Counted from the stretch's first letter, positions 1 to 10,848 are shown. The stretch: DNA of 64,000 bases from Coprinopsis marcescibilis (GCA_004369085.1 ML210168.1:596-64595), one strand, 5' to 3'. Numbers and translations are program-made. Notes: a model not told the origin generated them from the sequence alone.

Positions 1-345
1 TAAATGCTATGTATAGCTTCCATGCATCTACAGAAGCAATTACTGCATATTGGAACCTGTCATTTAGCAATTCCTCTGGTGAATCAGAGGTCCAGGTTGG
101 CAGATGTCATATTTGGCAGGCTTTTGTGCAAGAATCTCTCAGAATGATTGGAGGTGATTGTCAGAGCAATCTAACAATTGCTAACAATCTAGTGTATGAG
201 CACAATATATACACACTGTATACACTTAGACACTTTGTGGACACTCCATGTACACCTTGTGGACACTGTGGAGACATCATGGACACTATGTGGAGACACT
301 GTGGATACATTATGAGGAGTGTATGAGGAGTGTACATACACCTGT
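1..345. repeat. Left-edge repeat region with short tandem repeats
   Basis: No convincing gene. Between about 215 and 330 the sequence is built from imperfect copies of short units such as GGACACTGTGGAGACA and ATGAGGAGTGTA, like a decayed minisatellite. Recognisable LINE homology starts just to the right, near 365, so this is flanking or unalignable 5' sequence of that element. Confidence 0.4.
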
Positions 346-349
346 GGGC

Positions 350-2750
350 CAGTGTTAAGTGTAGGGTTCACATCATAAACAGCTTCCAATCACAGCCAAT
401 ACAAGTGGACACTGGGGTGGGCCAAGGCAGGGCCCTATCTCTGGTTCTATTGGCTCTATTCATGGCCCCAGTAATGAGGCTATACAAGATCCAGGCAGCA
501 AGGGATGGTCTCCAGACCACCCTCCTGTCCTATGTTGATGATGGGACTGTTTCCACATAGTCTAAATCAGTCACAAAGAATAATGTTGTCCTCCAAAAGG
601 CCTACATCATTCTCTTCGCATTGTTCACTGCAGTCAGTCTTGAGCTTGAACACAGCAAGACCAAACTGTTTCACTTTGACAGGGCCCACAAGCCAGAGAA
701 CCCAGCACTGGACCTGGGCTATGCCCATTACACGGGGGACATGCCACTCACACCCAAGATACACTGGTGGTATCTTGGCTTTTATTTTGATTGGAAACTA
801 CTCCTCAATGAGCATGTCCAATACTACTCCACCAAAGCACTAACCACAATGATGGCAATGCGCATGCTGGGAAACTTGACCCAGGGGTTGTCCCCGCTTC
901 ACAAAAGACTGCTATACCGAATGTGTGTGCTCCCGATAGCCACATATGGGTATAGACTCTGGTTCTTTGATGGCGCCCAGTATAAGGGCGCCCTGAAACA
1001 CTTCCAAACCATGCAGCGGCAAGCCACTTTGTGGACTGTGGGCATGTTCAAGACCTCCCCAACAGGGGAGTCGAAGCACTGGCCAGGTTAATTCCCATCC
1101 ATCTTCATTTGAGGAAACTGAGGGATTGATCCATCTATATGGTGGCAACTCTTTCAGCAACCCACCTAACCAGGTCACTCCTGGGACAAGGCTACCAACA
1201 GGATGCCATGGCCCACAAGCTGGCAGATAAAGTGCAGAGCACAATCTCAGAGATTCAGAAGCGTCTCCCTGAACTCACTGAGCTGTTTGACCCCACTGCA
1301 GAGGAAAACCAGCCTGGTGTCCATCTAATGGACTGCATCACCTTTGACAAGTTCATGCCCCCAAGGGAGCTGAGCAAGAGAAAGGAGGTTCTCAAAGAGA
1401 GGGAGCAGATACTAGAGTCCAAGTTCACCATGGTGAATGAGATTCCAAACACATACATTGCAGCAACCAATGCAACAGTCCCCTGCAAGGTACAGCACCA
1501 GGCCATCGCTGGCTATATGGTGCACTCTCATGGGAAGGTGGTCACCAAGGCCAAATTTGCCACTGGCAGAGTTACAGCCCCAGATGCCGAGCTCTATGCC
1601 TTACATGCAGCAATCATCCAGATGCTTCAATTCAATGATTGCTGCATGATTGTAGTCTTCACCAATCACATTGCAGCTGCCAAGCGTGCTGTGGACCCCT
1701 CAGTGCACTCAGGCCAAGGACACTCCCTGGCCGTGTGCGCTGAATTATCTAAATTGTTCAGTGGGGGCCCAGAGCACTCCATCAAATTTGTACAGGTGCT
1801 GTCCAAACTCAGCTGGCACATTCATCTTGCCATGCATGATTGCGTGCATGACACTTCCGCTGTCTCGAGGTGCTGCCTTGAGACTTCGCTCAATAGCGTC
1901 TGCCAAGCAGTCATAAAATCATGTGTTGACTCTTGGACATCCAAGTTTCAACACTCATCTTACCAGGGCAAGCACTTCCTCTAAATGGGGGATATGCAAG
2001 ACTGGCCTCTCAAGCCAAGTGTCCTCAAAGGGGGCACTTGGCTATCATTTACTGCCACTGAGTCCATAGTGATGATGGCAAGGATGGCGTGATGCATCCT
2101 TGGGCTGGGCAAATACTGCACCCGGTTCAATATTGATGGAGAAATCCAGTGCAGGTGCAGGACCTTTATTGAGACCTGCACCCATCTCTTCAGCAGATAC
2201 AGCTTCACGCAGCATGGCAAAACTGATTCTCCCAGACGCCTGGGAGAACTCATGGACTTTCTTTGGGCGAACCCTAGGATGTTTGCCTTTGAAGCCCCTT
2301 CTGAGGGAATTGGATGATTTTGCTGGCGGCCATGAGTTGGGTGACAGGGTGGGGTGGGGTTAGGCTCCTGTGAGGCCAGATGGTCTCTCTTTGGGTGGCA
2401 GCATGCTTCAGTGCTGTTTGCTGCCTGCTAGGGGGCCTGACAGAGGTGTGCGAACCGGCGGTCAGCTCCAGACCAAAGGTAGTGGTGTGGGAGTGTGAAC
2501 ACCATGTGCTGCCCCATTAGCCCCAGTAGGGCTGCCAACAACTGACAACACATTTGCTGCACCGATAGGCACGGAGCTTTCTGAGCCTTCATCCGGGGGG
2601 AGGCTTGTACATCAAAGGGTGGGCTGAGACCCACCATCTTCAAATCCTATGGCATAGTGTGTAGTATTCCGCATATTTTACTTAGCTAGATAGGGACTGG
2701 GCTGCGACCAAGCCCCAGTACAAATAAATTGTTGAATTAAAAAAAAAAAA
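350..2750 (+). mobile_element. LINE-type non-LTR retrotransposon copy A, 5'-truncated and decayed
   Basis: This is a retroelement remnant ending in a 3' A-run at about 2739-2750. Pieces of a reverse transcriptase read at 390-560, with the motif-B-like GVGQG and the catalytic YVDDG near 532-546. The frame then shifts to 621-1091, and an RNase-H-like segment reads at 1139-1984. Stops and frame changes separate the pieces, so no intact polyprotein remains. The upstream endonuclease and most of the RT fingers are missing, as expected for 5' truncation during target-primed reverse transcription. The 3' part is shared with the inverted copy at 5160-7361, including a GGACTGGGCTGCGACC-type block just before the tail, which shows they belong to one family. 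The clade (I, Tad1 or other) is not resolved. Confidence 0.85.
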
Positions 2751-3104
2751 TCCTAGAACATTATAGAATGATTGGTAAGTAATTTAGAAGGTTGTAGAAC
2801 ATTATAGAATACTGTAGAATATTATAGAATGTTCAAAAGGAAATACTGCAAGCTGCACAAAGATACATGGCTATATTAGCACCATTAAATGTTATGCTTT
2901 ATAATGCTATGCCAGGCTATGTGTCATCAATATGAGGTGGCAGTGCTGTCACTTCTTGTAACTGTTGAGTTGAGCTTTAGTCAGAAGAGCATTGTTGGTA
3001 CAGCACTAATCTATTGTTTGACTGTCTCATCAATGGTTTCCAACATGGAAGAAGTGTTGCCATAAAGTCATAGTTGATGCATGAAGTGAATTTGCTTGGC
3101 ATTT
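2751..3104. repeat. AT-rich spacer with a decayed short repeat
   Basis: From 2753 to 2832 variants of TAGAACATTATAGAAT recur about four times with spacers. The remainder to 3104 shows no coding potential or recognised element. Confidence 0.4.
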
Positions 3105-3164
3105 CTGATAAACAAATACTGAGATTCATATGTGTCTTTGTACCAAACATATCGTCAATACAAC
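3105..3164 (+). repeat. 60-bp dispersed repeat, copy X (inverted partner at 7921-7980)
   Basis: This block is the reverse complement of 7921-7980 with 57 of 60 bases matching. The three differences are all transitions. The partner copy lies immediately beside the Tc1-like transposase relic, so the block is probably a fragment of that DNA transposon. It abuts a LINE RT fragment here. Confidence 0.7.
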
Positions 3165-3555
3165 AATGTATGCCTTTTGGAGTACATCATTATTCTTTGT
3201 CACAGACTTGAACTGTGCAGCCACAGTTCCATCATCTACATATGACAGCAGGGTGGTCTGAAGGCTGTTCCTTGCCACATGAATTTCGTAAAGCCTCATT
3301 ACTGGGGCCACAAAGAGTGCCAATAGAACCAGAGAAAGGGCACTGCCTTGGCCCACCCCTGTATCTGCTTGCATTGGTTGTGATTGGAAGTTGTTCCATC
3401 AATCTGATGTGAACATTTCCACTAAGTATGTCTCAAAGAGCTTCACCAGTAGTGGTGAAAACCCTTGGAGACGTAAGATAGCTAGTACTACATCATGATT
3501 TATTGAGGGAAAGAATTGTGCAATGTCAAAAGCCACCACACTCGTCTGTTTCCCT
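3126..3555 (-). mobile_element. LINE reverse transcriptase fragment, copy C
   Basis: Read on the minus strand, the fragment contains RT motif A (AFDIAQFFPSINHD), motif B (TGVGQGSALS) and motif C (LLSYVDDG) in the right order. It therefore covers more of the RT palm than copy A, which it closely resembles. One in-frame stop falls between motifs A and B. There is no 3' tail or RNase H. The fragment is bounded by the 60-bp repeat on one side and the copia fragment on the other, so it is a recombined or broken copy. Confidence 0.8.
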
Positions 3556-3559
3556 CTGG

Positions 3560-5160
3560 CCTACCTACCCAGTGCAAACCAGATGGGTCAGGTAGATGCC
3601 AGCATCTTCAGTGGAGTGCTACTCCCCCAGGTCTCTGAGCTTGAAGTGTTTGCTCAGATCAGACACAACTCGGTCTGCTGAGGCCTGGGTCTTGGAGGCA
3701 ATGGTGATATTGTCAATATAGACAGGGATGGTGATTTTGGCATTGTTTTGTGTGTAGATATAGAGGGAATGGTCCGATTGAAGCCTTTTGAAGCCTAGGT
3801 CCACCAAGATGCTGTTGAGCTTCTTGTTCCACTGTCTTGCTGCCTGCTTGAGACCATAGAGTGATTTCCAAAGCTTACACACCTTCTGAGTTCCTCCTTG
3901 ATGAAATCCTTCAGGTTGCACCATGTAGATGTCCTCCTCCAAGTCTCCACAGGTGAAGGCAGAAGAGATATCCAGAGCTTGAAGATGGAGGCCTTCAGCT
4001 GCTGCGAGAGCCAAGATGAGTCTAAGGGATGCAGGACAAAATGTAGGGGCAAAGATCTCTGTAAAATCAACTCCAGGGCGCTGGGCACAACCTTTGACAA
4101 CTATCCTGGTCTTGAAGCGCTCTACAGACCCATCTGGGTTGTGCTTGACCTTGAATACCCAGCCAGAGTGAAGTGGCTTGATCCCAGGAGGCAAATCAAC
4201 AACCTCCCATGTCCCATTTCACACAAGAGTCAAGAACTTGGTCTCAGAGCACTCCACCACTTGGCAGAGTATGCAGGGTCAGCCATAGCCTCCTTGCAGC
4301 TCCTAGAATCAGTTCCAGCCATCCCTGCAAACTCCACAGTCACAAATCCAACTTCTTCATTGTCAGAGGAGTCAGATAGGGCTGGTGTAGGCTCTCTGGC
4401 ATGCCAATTAGGGTTGTTATGGCCAGGAGCATTTGGATTTGGGTTAGTGAGTGGATTGTAGAGCCAGTAGGAGCCAGGACACTGAATTTTGCACCTGGCA
4501 TGGTGCTGGGCCAGTGGAGGTGTTGGTGGACCAGCTGCAGGTGCAGGAGGAGGTGAGGGACTTTTTGAGGGTGCAGGAGAGGGCGAATGACAAGCTGGAG
4601 GTGAGGGAGAGCAATTGGGGGTGGCTGGAGGCAGTTGTGCAGCATTTGGTGCAGGAGGTGTGTTGGGCTGAGATGGAACTTCTGGTTCATTTGGTGGATT
4701 CTGAGCTGGAATCTGCAGAAGGTACTCCCCCAGATTGTTGTCAGGCGGAGGCAGGTGTACGACAGCTGGCTGTGGTGGTGACAATGGCACTGGAGCAGAT
4801 GGCAGCATAGGAATTGACTTTGAAAGCCCAGGGAAAATGCGTTCATCAAACTGAGCATGCTCTGAGATAAGGTACTTCTTGGTGGTGGGGTTGTAAAATT
4901 GCCAGCCTTTGTAACCAGCAGGGTACCCAATGAAGATACACTTCTCCATGTGAGGCTGGAGTGACTTCCTCTTGTCCTTCTGCACATACACATAGGCAGT
5001 GCACCCAAACACCCTGAATATCGAAAAATTGGGCTTCTGCTTGTACCAGGCTTCGAAGGGAGTGGTCCCACTGAGAGGCGAGGTTGGTAGGGAGTTCCAG
5101 ACCTGGACTTGAGCAGCCAGAGCATCCACCCACAAAGATAGAGGCAGATTGGCTTCACTT
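3560..5160 (-). mobile_element. Ty1/copia-type retrotransposon fragment (integrase C-terminus to RT)
   Basis: On the minus strand, 5135-4230 encodes a copia integrase C-terminal region (WNSLPTSPLSGTTPFEAWY, FRVFGCTAYVYV, CIFIGYPAGYKGW) followed by a long proline-rich linker. After a frame change, 4194-3619 encodes the copia RT start (HSGWVFKVKHNPDGSVERFK, LALAAAEGLHLQALDISSAF, LYGLKQAARQW). The place where copia RTs carry YVDD reads YIDN, so a catalytic aspartate is lost. The reading frame ends right after LRDLGE. LTRs, gag, protease and RNase H are absent. The integrase side is cut by the LINE tail at about 5160, and the RT side meets a LINE fragment at about 3555. Confidence 0.85.
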
Positions 5161-5365
5161 TTTTATTTATTTTTAAATCATCAATTTATTTGTACTGGGG
5201 CTCAGTCGCAGCCCAGTCCCTATCTAGCTAGGTACAATACATGCGGAATATCATACTGCACCATAGGACTTGAGGATGGTGTGTCTCTGCCCACCCTTTG
5301 ATATATGAGCCTTCCCCTGGACAAGGGCTCAGAAAGCTCCAAGCCAATAGGTGCGGCAAATGTGG

Positions 5366-5612
5366 TAAAATAGAGAAATGCAACCACACCAAAGATTGAA
5401 CCTAGGACCTCACCAACACATGAGGGACGCTCTAACCACTGAGCTATATGATCTTAGGAACATGGAGTTGACTATTGGTTAGATAGCCAAGGATGAGTGT
5501 GTACTTGGACCCACAATGTGGACTGTGTGCAACTGCCAAGCAGTTTAGTCCAGTTCAGGAACTCTGACCATATTAGGGAGGTGCTGACACATCACACACT
5601 TCTAAAAAAAAG
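5366..5612. mobile_element. Short retroposon-like insertion inside LINE copy B
   Basis: Aligning LINE copies A and B leaves about 245 bp present only in B. On the plus strand it begins after GCAAATGTG and ends in an eight-base A-run followed by GTG, which suggests a short target duplication and a poly-A-primed insertion in plus orientation. It contains a tRNA-like sequence on the minus strand near its left end. It is SINE-sized, but its tRNA-like part and its A-tail point in opposite directions. Confidence 0.6.
5380..5453 (-). other. Degenerate tRNA-like sequence (74 nt)
   Basis: On the minus strand the sequence starts GATCATATAGCTCAGTGG and contains an A-box-like TAGCTCAGTGGTTAGAGCG and a B-box-like GGTTCAATC. 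A cloverleaf can be drawn: the acceptor GATCATA pairs with TGTGGTT using wobbles, the D stem GCTC/GAGC is perfect, CCTCA/TGAGG forms the anticodon stem with an 8-nt loop, and the T stem CTAGG/TTTGG is weak. The wobble load and abnormal anticodon loop argue against a working tRNA gene, so it looks like a tRNA-derived relic. Confidence 0.6.
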
Positions 5613-7361
5613 TGTTTTCAATCATCAGCAACCCTACTGGGGCTAATGGGGCAGCGTGGGGTGTCCACACCCCTGCACCAATATCTTTGGTCTGGAGCCA
5701 ACCGCTGGTCCACATGCCTCTGTCAAGCCTCCTAGCAAGCGACAAACAGCACTGAAGCACACTGTCGCCCACAAAGACACCGTCTGGCCTCACAGGAGCC
5801 TAACCCCACCCCACCCTGTCACCCAACTTGGGGCTGCCTACGAAATCATCTGATTTCCTTGGAAGGGGCTTCAAAGGCAAACATTCTGGGGTTTGCCCAA
5901 AGAAAGTCCATGAGCTCTCCCAGGTGCCTGGGAGAGTTGGTTTTGCCATGCTGCATAAAGCTGCATTGGCTGAAGAGGTGGGTGTGGGTCTCAATGAAGG
6001 TCCCACATCTGCACTGGATTTCTCTGTCAATGTTAAACCAGGCATGGTATTCACCCAGCAGAGCATGCCCAAGGATGCATTGCACCATCCTTGCCATTGT
6101 CGCTATGGCCTCAGTGGCAGTAAATGACAGCCAAGTGCCCCCTTTGAGGACGCTTGGCTTGGGAGGCCAGTCTTGCATGTCCCCCATTTGGAGGAAGTGC
6201 TTGCCCCAGTAAGATGTATGTTGAAACTTGGAAATCCAAGAGTCAACACAAGATTTTGTGACCACCTGGCAGATGCTATCGAGCAAGGTCTTGAGGTGGC
6301 ACCCCAAAACAGCAGGAGTGTCACGCATGTAATCATGTGTGGCAAGGTGTATGTGCCACCCTAGTTTGGACAGCACCTGTACAAATTCAATGGAGGACTC
6401 TGGGCCTCCACTAAACCATTTGGATAGTTCAGCCCACACAGCTAGGGAGTGTTCCTGGCCTGAGTGCACTGAGGGATCCACAGCATGCTTGGCGGCTGCA
6501 ATATAATTGGTGAATATCACGATCATACAGCAATCATTGAATTGAAGCATCTGGATGATTGCCACACATAGGGCATAGAGTTTAGCATCTGGGGCCGTAA
6601 TCCTGCCAGCGGCAAACTTGGCCTTGGTGACCATCTTGCTGCAAAAATGCACCATATAGCCAGCAATGGCTTGGTGCCGTACCTTGCAGGGAACCGTAGC
6701 ATTGGTTGCTGCAAGATATATGTCTAGAATCTTGTTCACCATGGTGAACTTGGATTCTAGTATGCGCTCCCTCTCCTCAAGAGCCTCCTTTCTCTTGCTC
6801 AGCTCCCTCAGGGGCACAAACTTGTCAAAGGCAATGCAGTCCGCTATACAGACACCAGGTTGGTTCTCCTCCACAGTGGGGTTGAACAACTTGGTGAGTT
6901 CTGGGAGATGCTTTTGGATTTTCGTGATTGTGCTCTGCACTTTGTCCACCTGCTTGGACGGCATTAGTGCAAGAGACAGCTTGTGGGACATGGATCAATC
7001 CCTTAGCTTCCTCAGATGGAGATGGACAGGGATCAACCTGGCCAGTGCTTTGACTCCCCCTGTCAGGGACATCTTGAACATGCCCATGATCCACAGAGCG
7101 GCTTGCTGCTGCATGGTTCAGAAGTGTTTTAGGGCACCTTATAGTGGGCACCATGAAAAAACCAGAGCCTATACCCATATGTGGCTATAGGAAGCACACA
7201 CATTTGGTACAGAAGTCTTTTGTGAAGCAGGGAGAGCCCCCATGTCAAATTTCCCAGCATGTGCATCACCATCACCATGGTAAGCACTTTGGTGAAGTAA
7301 AACCGGACATGCTCATTAAATAGCAATTTCCAATCAAAATAGAAACCAAGATACTGCCAGT

Positions 7362-7920
7362 GTACATCAGCATTGCATCAGCTGAAGAATATGGCCCCAA
7401 TCATGTAAAAATCGTCACTCATCCTGAATACTTGTCCAAAGTCATTCAATTTGGAACATCTTTCACCATCCACCCTATTCCAGCATCCTTTATTTGCCAC
7501 CTGGCAATCTGGAATCACAAGGAGGAAGATCAACATGCCTACATTGAGCTCATCCCATACAATCGACATGGAATTCCTGTTTCCCACATCCCATCCTATA
7601 TCCTGCTTGCTCCAAAGAAAACGATTCAGATTTCTAAGCTAGTGAAGCAGCTGGAATGGTGGAATCCAGTTGAGGAGTTGACTAGGTATAGCAAGTTTTG
7701 ATGTAGGCAACTTTTACATAAAATTGACAATTACCTTTTTCTCAAGGATTTTTCTTTTCAAATTACAACAGAAATCACTGTAGGGTAGAAGCTTAATTTT
7801 TTAGCACAATATACACTGTCATTACTTGCATTATCCTACTATGTTTGTCTTATGCTTCCAAATACTATTGATTCAATGTGTTGCAACTGAGGATGGTTGA
7901 AATCTGTTCCCTGTGAATAT
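7362..7920. repeat. Unassigned repeat-region sequence with a small open frame
   Basis: A plus-strand frame of 113 codons (7360-7701) is open but resembles nothing I recognise. Its first codons lie at the LINE copy B truncation point. The rest is AT-rich. It is most likely part of an unidentified transposon. Confidence 0.25.
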
Positions 7921-7980
7921 GTTGTATTGATGATATGTTTGGTATAAAGACACATATGAGTCTCAGTATTTGTTTATCAG
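7921..7980 (-). repeat. 60-bp dispersed repeat, copy Y
   Basis: This is the inverted partner of 3105-3164, with 57 of 60 bases identical and three transitions. It is directly adjacent to the Tc1-like transposase relic, which may be its source element. Confidence 0.7.
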
Positions 7981-7984
7981 GTGC

Positions 7985-8490
7985 TGTGTATGTGCTTGAA
8001 CACCCTGTTGACTGCACTTTTACAGCTCTGCCCGTTAGCCCATGCTCTGATGACACCATTGTTGTCACCAGTCCTCCAAAGTCTACTCTGCATGCCTTTC
8101 AGCAAACTCCAGCCTTGATTTTCGATGTCAGGGTAGAAGGAGGGGCTGTTTACGCTTGACTACAGGTTGCATACCTGCTTTCTTGAGGTTTTGGCGCATT
8201 GTTTGTGCAGAAAAAGGTTTTTTGGTAATATCCTGAAGTGCTTTGGCAGCTTGTGTAGCATTTTCAATCTTCCCCATCTTGATCATACATCAAGCATAGT
8301 TGATATTGGCAGTAGAGAGTATAGAAGGACGGCCACCAGAGGACTTGGGAAGGTCAGGATAATGTTTAGAGTGTAGTCGACTGATGGTTGCCATGCCAAC
8401 ACCAGTTTCCTTGTGGATTTGAGATCCAGAAACACCAGCAGCAAGCAGAGAAAGAATTTGAGAAGTCTGAGAAGATGATTGTTTGTGCAT
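7985..8490 (-). pseudogene. Tc1/mariner-type transposase relic
   Basis: The minus-strand frame from 8490 encodes a helix-turn-helix N-terminus typical of fungal Tc1 transposases (ILSLLAAGVSGSQIHKETGV, ATISRLHSKH, KSSGGRPSILS). A stop follows at about 8290. Homology then continues in other frames with QTMRQNLKKAGMQPVVKRKQ and LLLPDIENQGWSLLKG, which match the second HTH and the start of the catalytic domain. No complete DDE/D catalytic core remains. Frameshifts and stops make it non-functional. Confidence 0.7.
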
Positions 8491-8639
8491 GCTAATAAAT
8501 GAGGAGTAGTGGGCTTGTGAGGGCTAACTCATGCAGGACTGGAGTCTATATAGTGTCTACTCAACATATCATGTGACTTTATTTGGTTCTATTTGTTTTA
8601 GTTCAACAAAATCACATGAATTTGCTCAAATACAAGGAA

Positions 8640-8880
8640 AAAAACCTTGTGCAACAAAACCTTTCCAATGGATTGTGAGTTTGTGCTATGGAATAACCTT
8701 CCCAAATCTGGACATCAGAGTCTGAAAATTTGCACAGTCATAGAATAAACATGGTTTTAGTATATATATTATTTTGGGAATTTTACATAATTTTCCCCAC
8801 ACACTATGAGCCGTTCATGTTGAATGTACAAAACATTGGAAAGGTTTTGTTGGCCACTGTACCATGTGGTGCATCCTAGC
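8640..8880. repeat. Inverted-repeat ends of a DNA-transposon family
   Basis: ACAAAACCTTTCCAATGG at about 8657-8674 is mirrored by CATTGGAAAGGTTTTGTTGG at about 8832-8851. A related block, AAGGGTTTTGTTGGCTACTG, recurs near 10,534. These look like terminal inverted repeats of the Tc1-like element or a non-autonomous relative; exact ends are not determined. Confidence 0.5.
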
Positions 8881-9540
8881 CCCCAGTTTCCTGTTCTTGA
8901 GGTCTCTTGCCTGCTCAACAAACTTGGCTATGGCAGTTTTGTTAATGAACAAGAGGTCGTAGCACTTGTGGAGAGTGCCACCACACACCTCATGCCAGTG
9001 GCAGCAAAATTCGCCAGTGTACATCTCCATGGCCTTTGTTATACCGTCTCCAACAGTGGAACATGAAGACAGATATGTGTTAACTGAAGATGAGTGTTAT
9101 GAGATTCAGATGGACTATTTTCGAAGGATGGGATTGTTTGATTATGAGTCGATAGATACCCCTAACTGTCAAACTGGATCTTGGGGGTATTTTTAGGAAG
9201 ATAATGAACATGAGGACATGACGTAATAGTTTTTCTTATTTATAGTAAAGATAACAGATGGAACTTATCGATAAGATCGATAAGAGATAAGAATAGTGTA
9301 TTTAAACTTACCTTATTAGGTAGTTGTACTTTAGTTTCAATCTCATTTCCCACTTGTTACTCAATAGTTTACAAATAAGACTTTTGCTAGTCTTCTCGTC
9401 GACGGATTGTCTACTCAAATTACCTAAAAACTCAATCATCTTGATGTTAGTTTGTCTCAACTCTCTTGACATACTCGCTCGTCTCGACAATCTATCATCT
9501 TGACTCAATCATAAAACTATCAATGAACGACTAAGGTGTA
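8881..9540. repeat. AT-rich repeat spacer, no supported gene
   Basis: Only short open frames occur. At 9264-9275 there is a perfect 12-bp palindrome, CTTATCGATAAG, followed by two further GATAAG-type repeats. I see no gene. Confidence 0.3.
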
Positions 9541-10204
9541 TCATTCGCCTTGCATCGTAACAGCCTTCAGGTGGGGAGGGTTCAGAGATTTGGCAAGGCA
9601 ATGGCCTATAATCTTCTGAAAGAAGTGGCTATGCAAGGGTGAGTATGAGGTCCTGGACCTGACTGGCAGCCTGAAAGAAGTCAGGCCACTCAAGGTCTTC
9701 ATCCATTGTGAACCCTGGACCCTTGATGGCATTCGTTTGGACAGCCATGAGAGTCCCATCAGGGCCAGTGATAATCTTGAGCTTCCCATCACCACCAAAG
9801 GTATCCTGGGTGTGGTGGGCTCACTTGATGCCATCATTAGTGAAGTGACAGAGAGGGACGTAGTCACCTTTTGCAAGTGTCTTGCATACTGCTGAGGAGA
9901 TGATAACAGGGGCAGTGTTGGGACCTGGCATGCTGTCTGGAATAGGCAAGTACAATTCCCTATTCTTCTTTGTCTCTTCTTTTTGGAATTTCTGCTGTTC
10001 CAGGAACTTGGCAGCCACCTGAGCCTCTGTGGCATCTCTGGCCTGTTGGGCTCTCTCTTCCTCAGCCTCCACCTCCCTGTGACTCTGTGCTGCATCAGCT
10101 GTAGTCTGGTGTTGCCATGCAACCCTACATGTCTTGTTCTCTCTCCTCCAAACCTTTGTGAGATAGTCAACCGTCTTGTTGCTAGGGAAGCCTTTGTTGG
10201 TCAA
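9541..10204 (-). pseudogene. Decayed ORF of a basidiomycete repeat-associated family
   Basis: The minus-strand frame from 10,204 encodes FPSNKTVDYLTKVWRRENK, a charged Glu/Ala/Gln-rich helix, and then AKGDYVPLCHFTNDGIK before a TGA at about 9823. The same frame stays open afterwards for about 65 codons (DTFGGDGKLKIITGPDGTLM and beyond). One premature stop therefore breaks an otherwise continuous protein. The layout (N-terminal charged region, coiled-coil-like stretch, YVPLxxFTN-type motif) recalls a multicopy hypothetical family I associate with agaricomycete transposable elements. Function is unknown. Confidence 0.5.
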
Positions 10205-10319
10205 CTTGTTCTGTCAGTTGGTGAATTCTTCTCCATTGAACTCAGGGCAAATCTTGTCATTTGGGTTTTTGACAAGGTGAGACATTTTGTATGCAGGAAA
10301 GTGTATATTTAATTGTGCT

Positions 10320-10848
10320 GTCTTTGGTGCACCTGGCAAGCTAGAGTGAGTGGAGAGAGGAAGATTTTCACTCTCTGCTTACTCAGCACACAGTCTATCC
10401 AACCAGCAATTGGGATTTCATACAACCTTGATCAAAGTGCCATGTTACACTGGATTACATAATATTTTTGGAAATTTAAATGTTTTATTTCCCATGCTAT
10501 AAGCTGCTAAGTGTGAAAGTGCAAAACACTTGAAGGGTTTTGTTGGCTACTGTAACATACACAATCAAATTCTAGATTAATTCTGTTGAATTTACTTTTC
10601 TTTAGTTGAGTAGAATATGGTCAATTGCTACAAGTCTCCATACTGAGAAGATGCACAATGGCAACCACAGATTTATATCTTATCCCTCATAAGATCAATC
10701 AATATTTTGCAAACTAAGGCAGTGCATGACAGCAATGAGTATGTACAAACGGCAAAAAGCACCAGTCACTCCCAAACACAGCATCAATGGACAACTAAAC
10801 TAAAGGAAAGCATCAACGAAGCACGAAAATTGAGGGACACTACATTGC
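10320..10848. other. Spacer between transposon region and first conserved gene
   Basis: AT-rich up to about 10,700, with one transposon-end-like block near 10,534. The last 150 bp are likely the 3' UTR of the minus-strand gene that ends at 10,849. No other gene is seen. Confidence 0.4.

Larger units (their letters stand above)
5160..7361 (-). mobile_element. LINE-type retrotransposon copy B, inserted into the copia fragment
   Basis: This is the same family as copy A, in the opposite orientation. The T-rich stretch at about 5160-5175 is the 3' tail on the minus strand, and it interrupts copia integrase coding sequence. The longest surviving frame (6991-5846, about 381 codons) covers the RNase-H-like region, including the segment LCVAIIQMLQFNDCCMIVIF. 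A short RT C-terminal piece reads at 7326-7129 (LHKRLLYQMCVLPIATYGYR). The element is 5'-truncated near 7361. A 245-bp foreign insertion sits at about 5366-5612. This RNase H frame is longer than in copy A, which suggests a somewhat younger or less damaged copy. Confidence 0.85.

Noticed and set aside
4451..4810. Plus-strand frame rich in Glu/Val opposite the copia linker
   Set aside because: Antisense of a proline-rich coding repeat; no independent signal.
4340..5158. Long open minus-strand frame overlapping the copia integrase
   Set aside because: The alternate frame shows no motifs; the integrase frame carries WNSLP, GCTAYVYV and GYPAGYKGW.
5380..5453. Functional tRNA gene
   Set aside because: The acceptor and T stems depend on wobbles and the anticodon loop has eight bases; more likely a relic.
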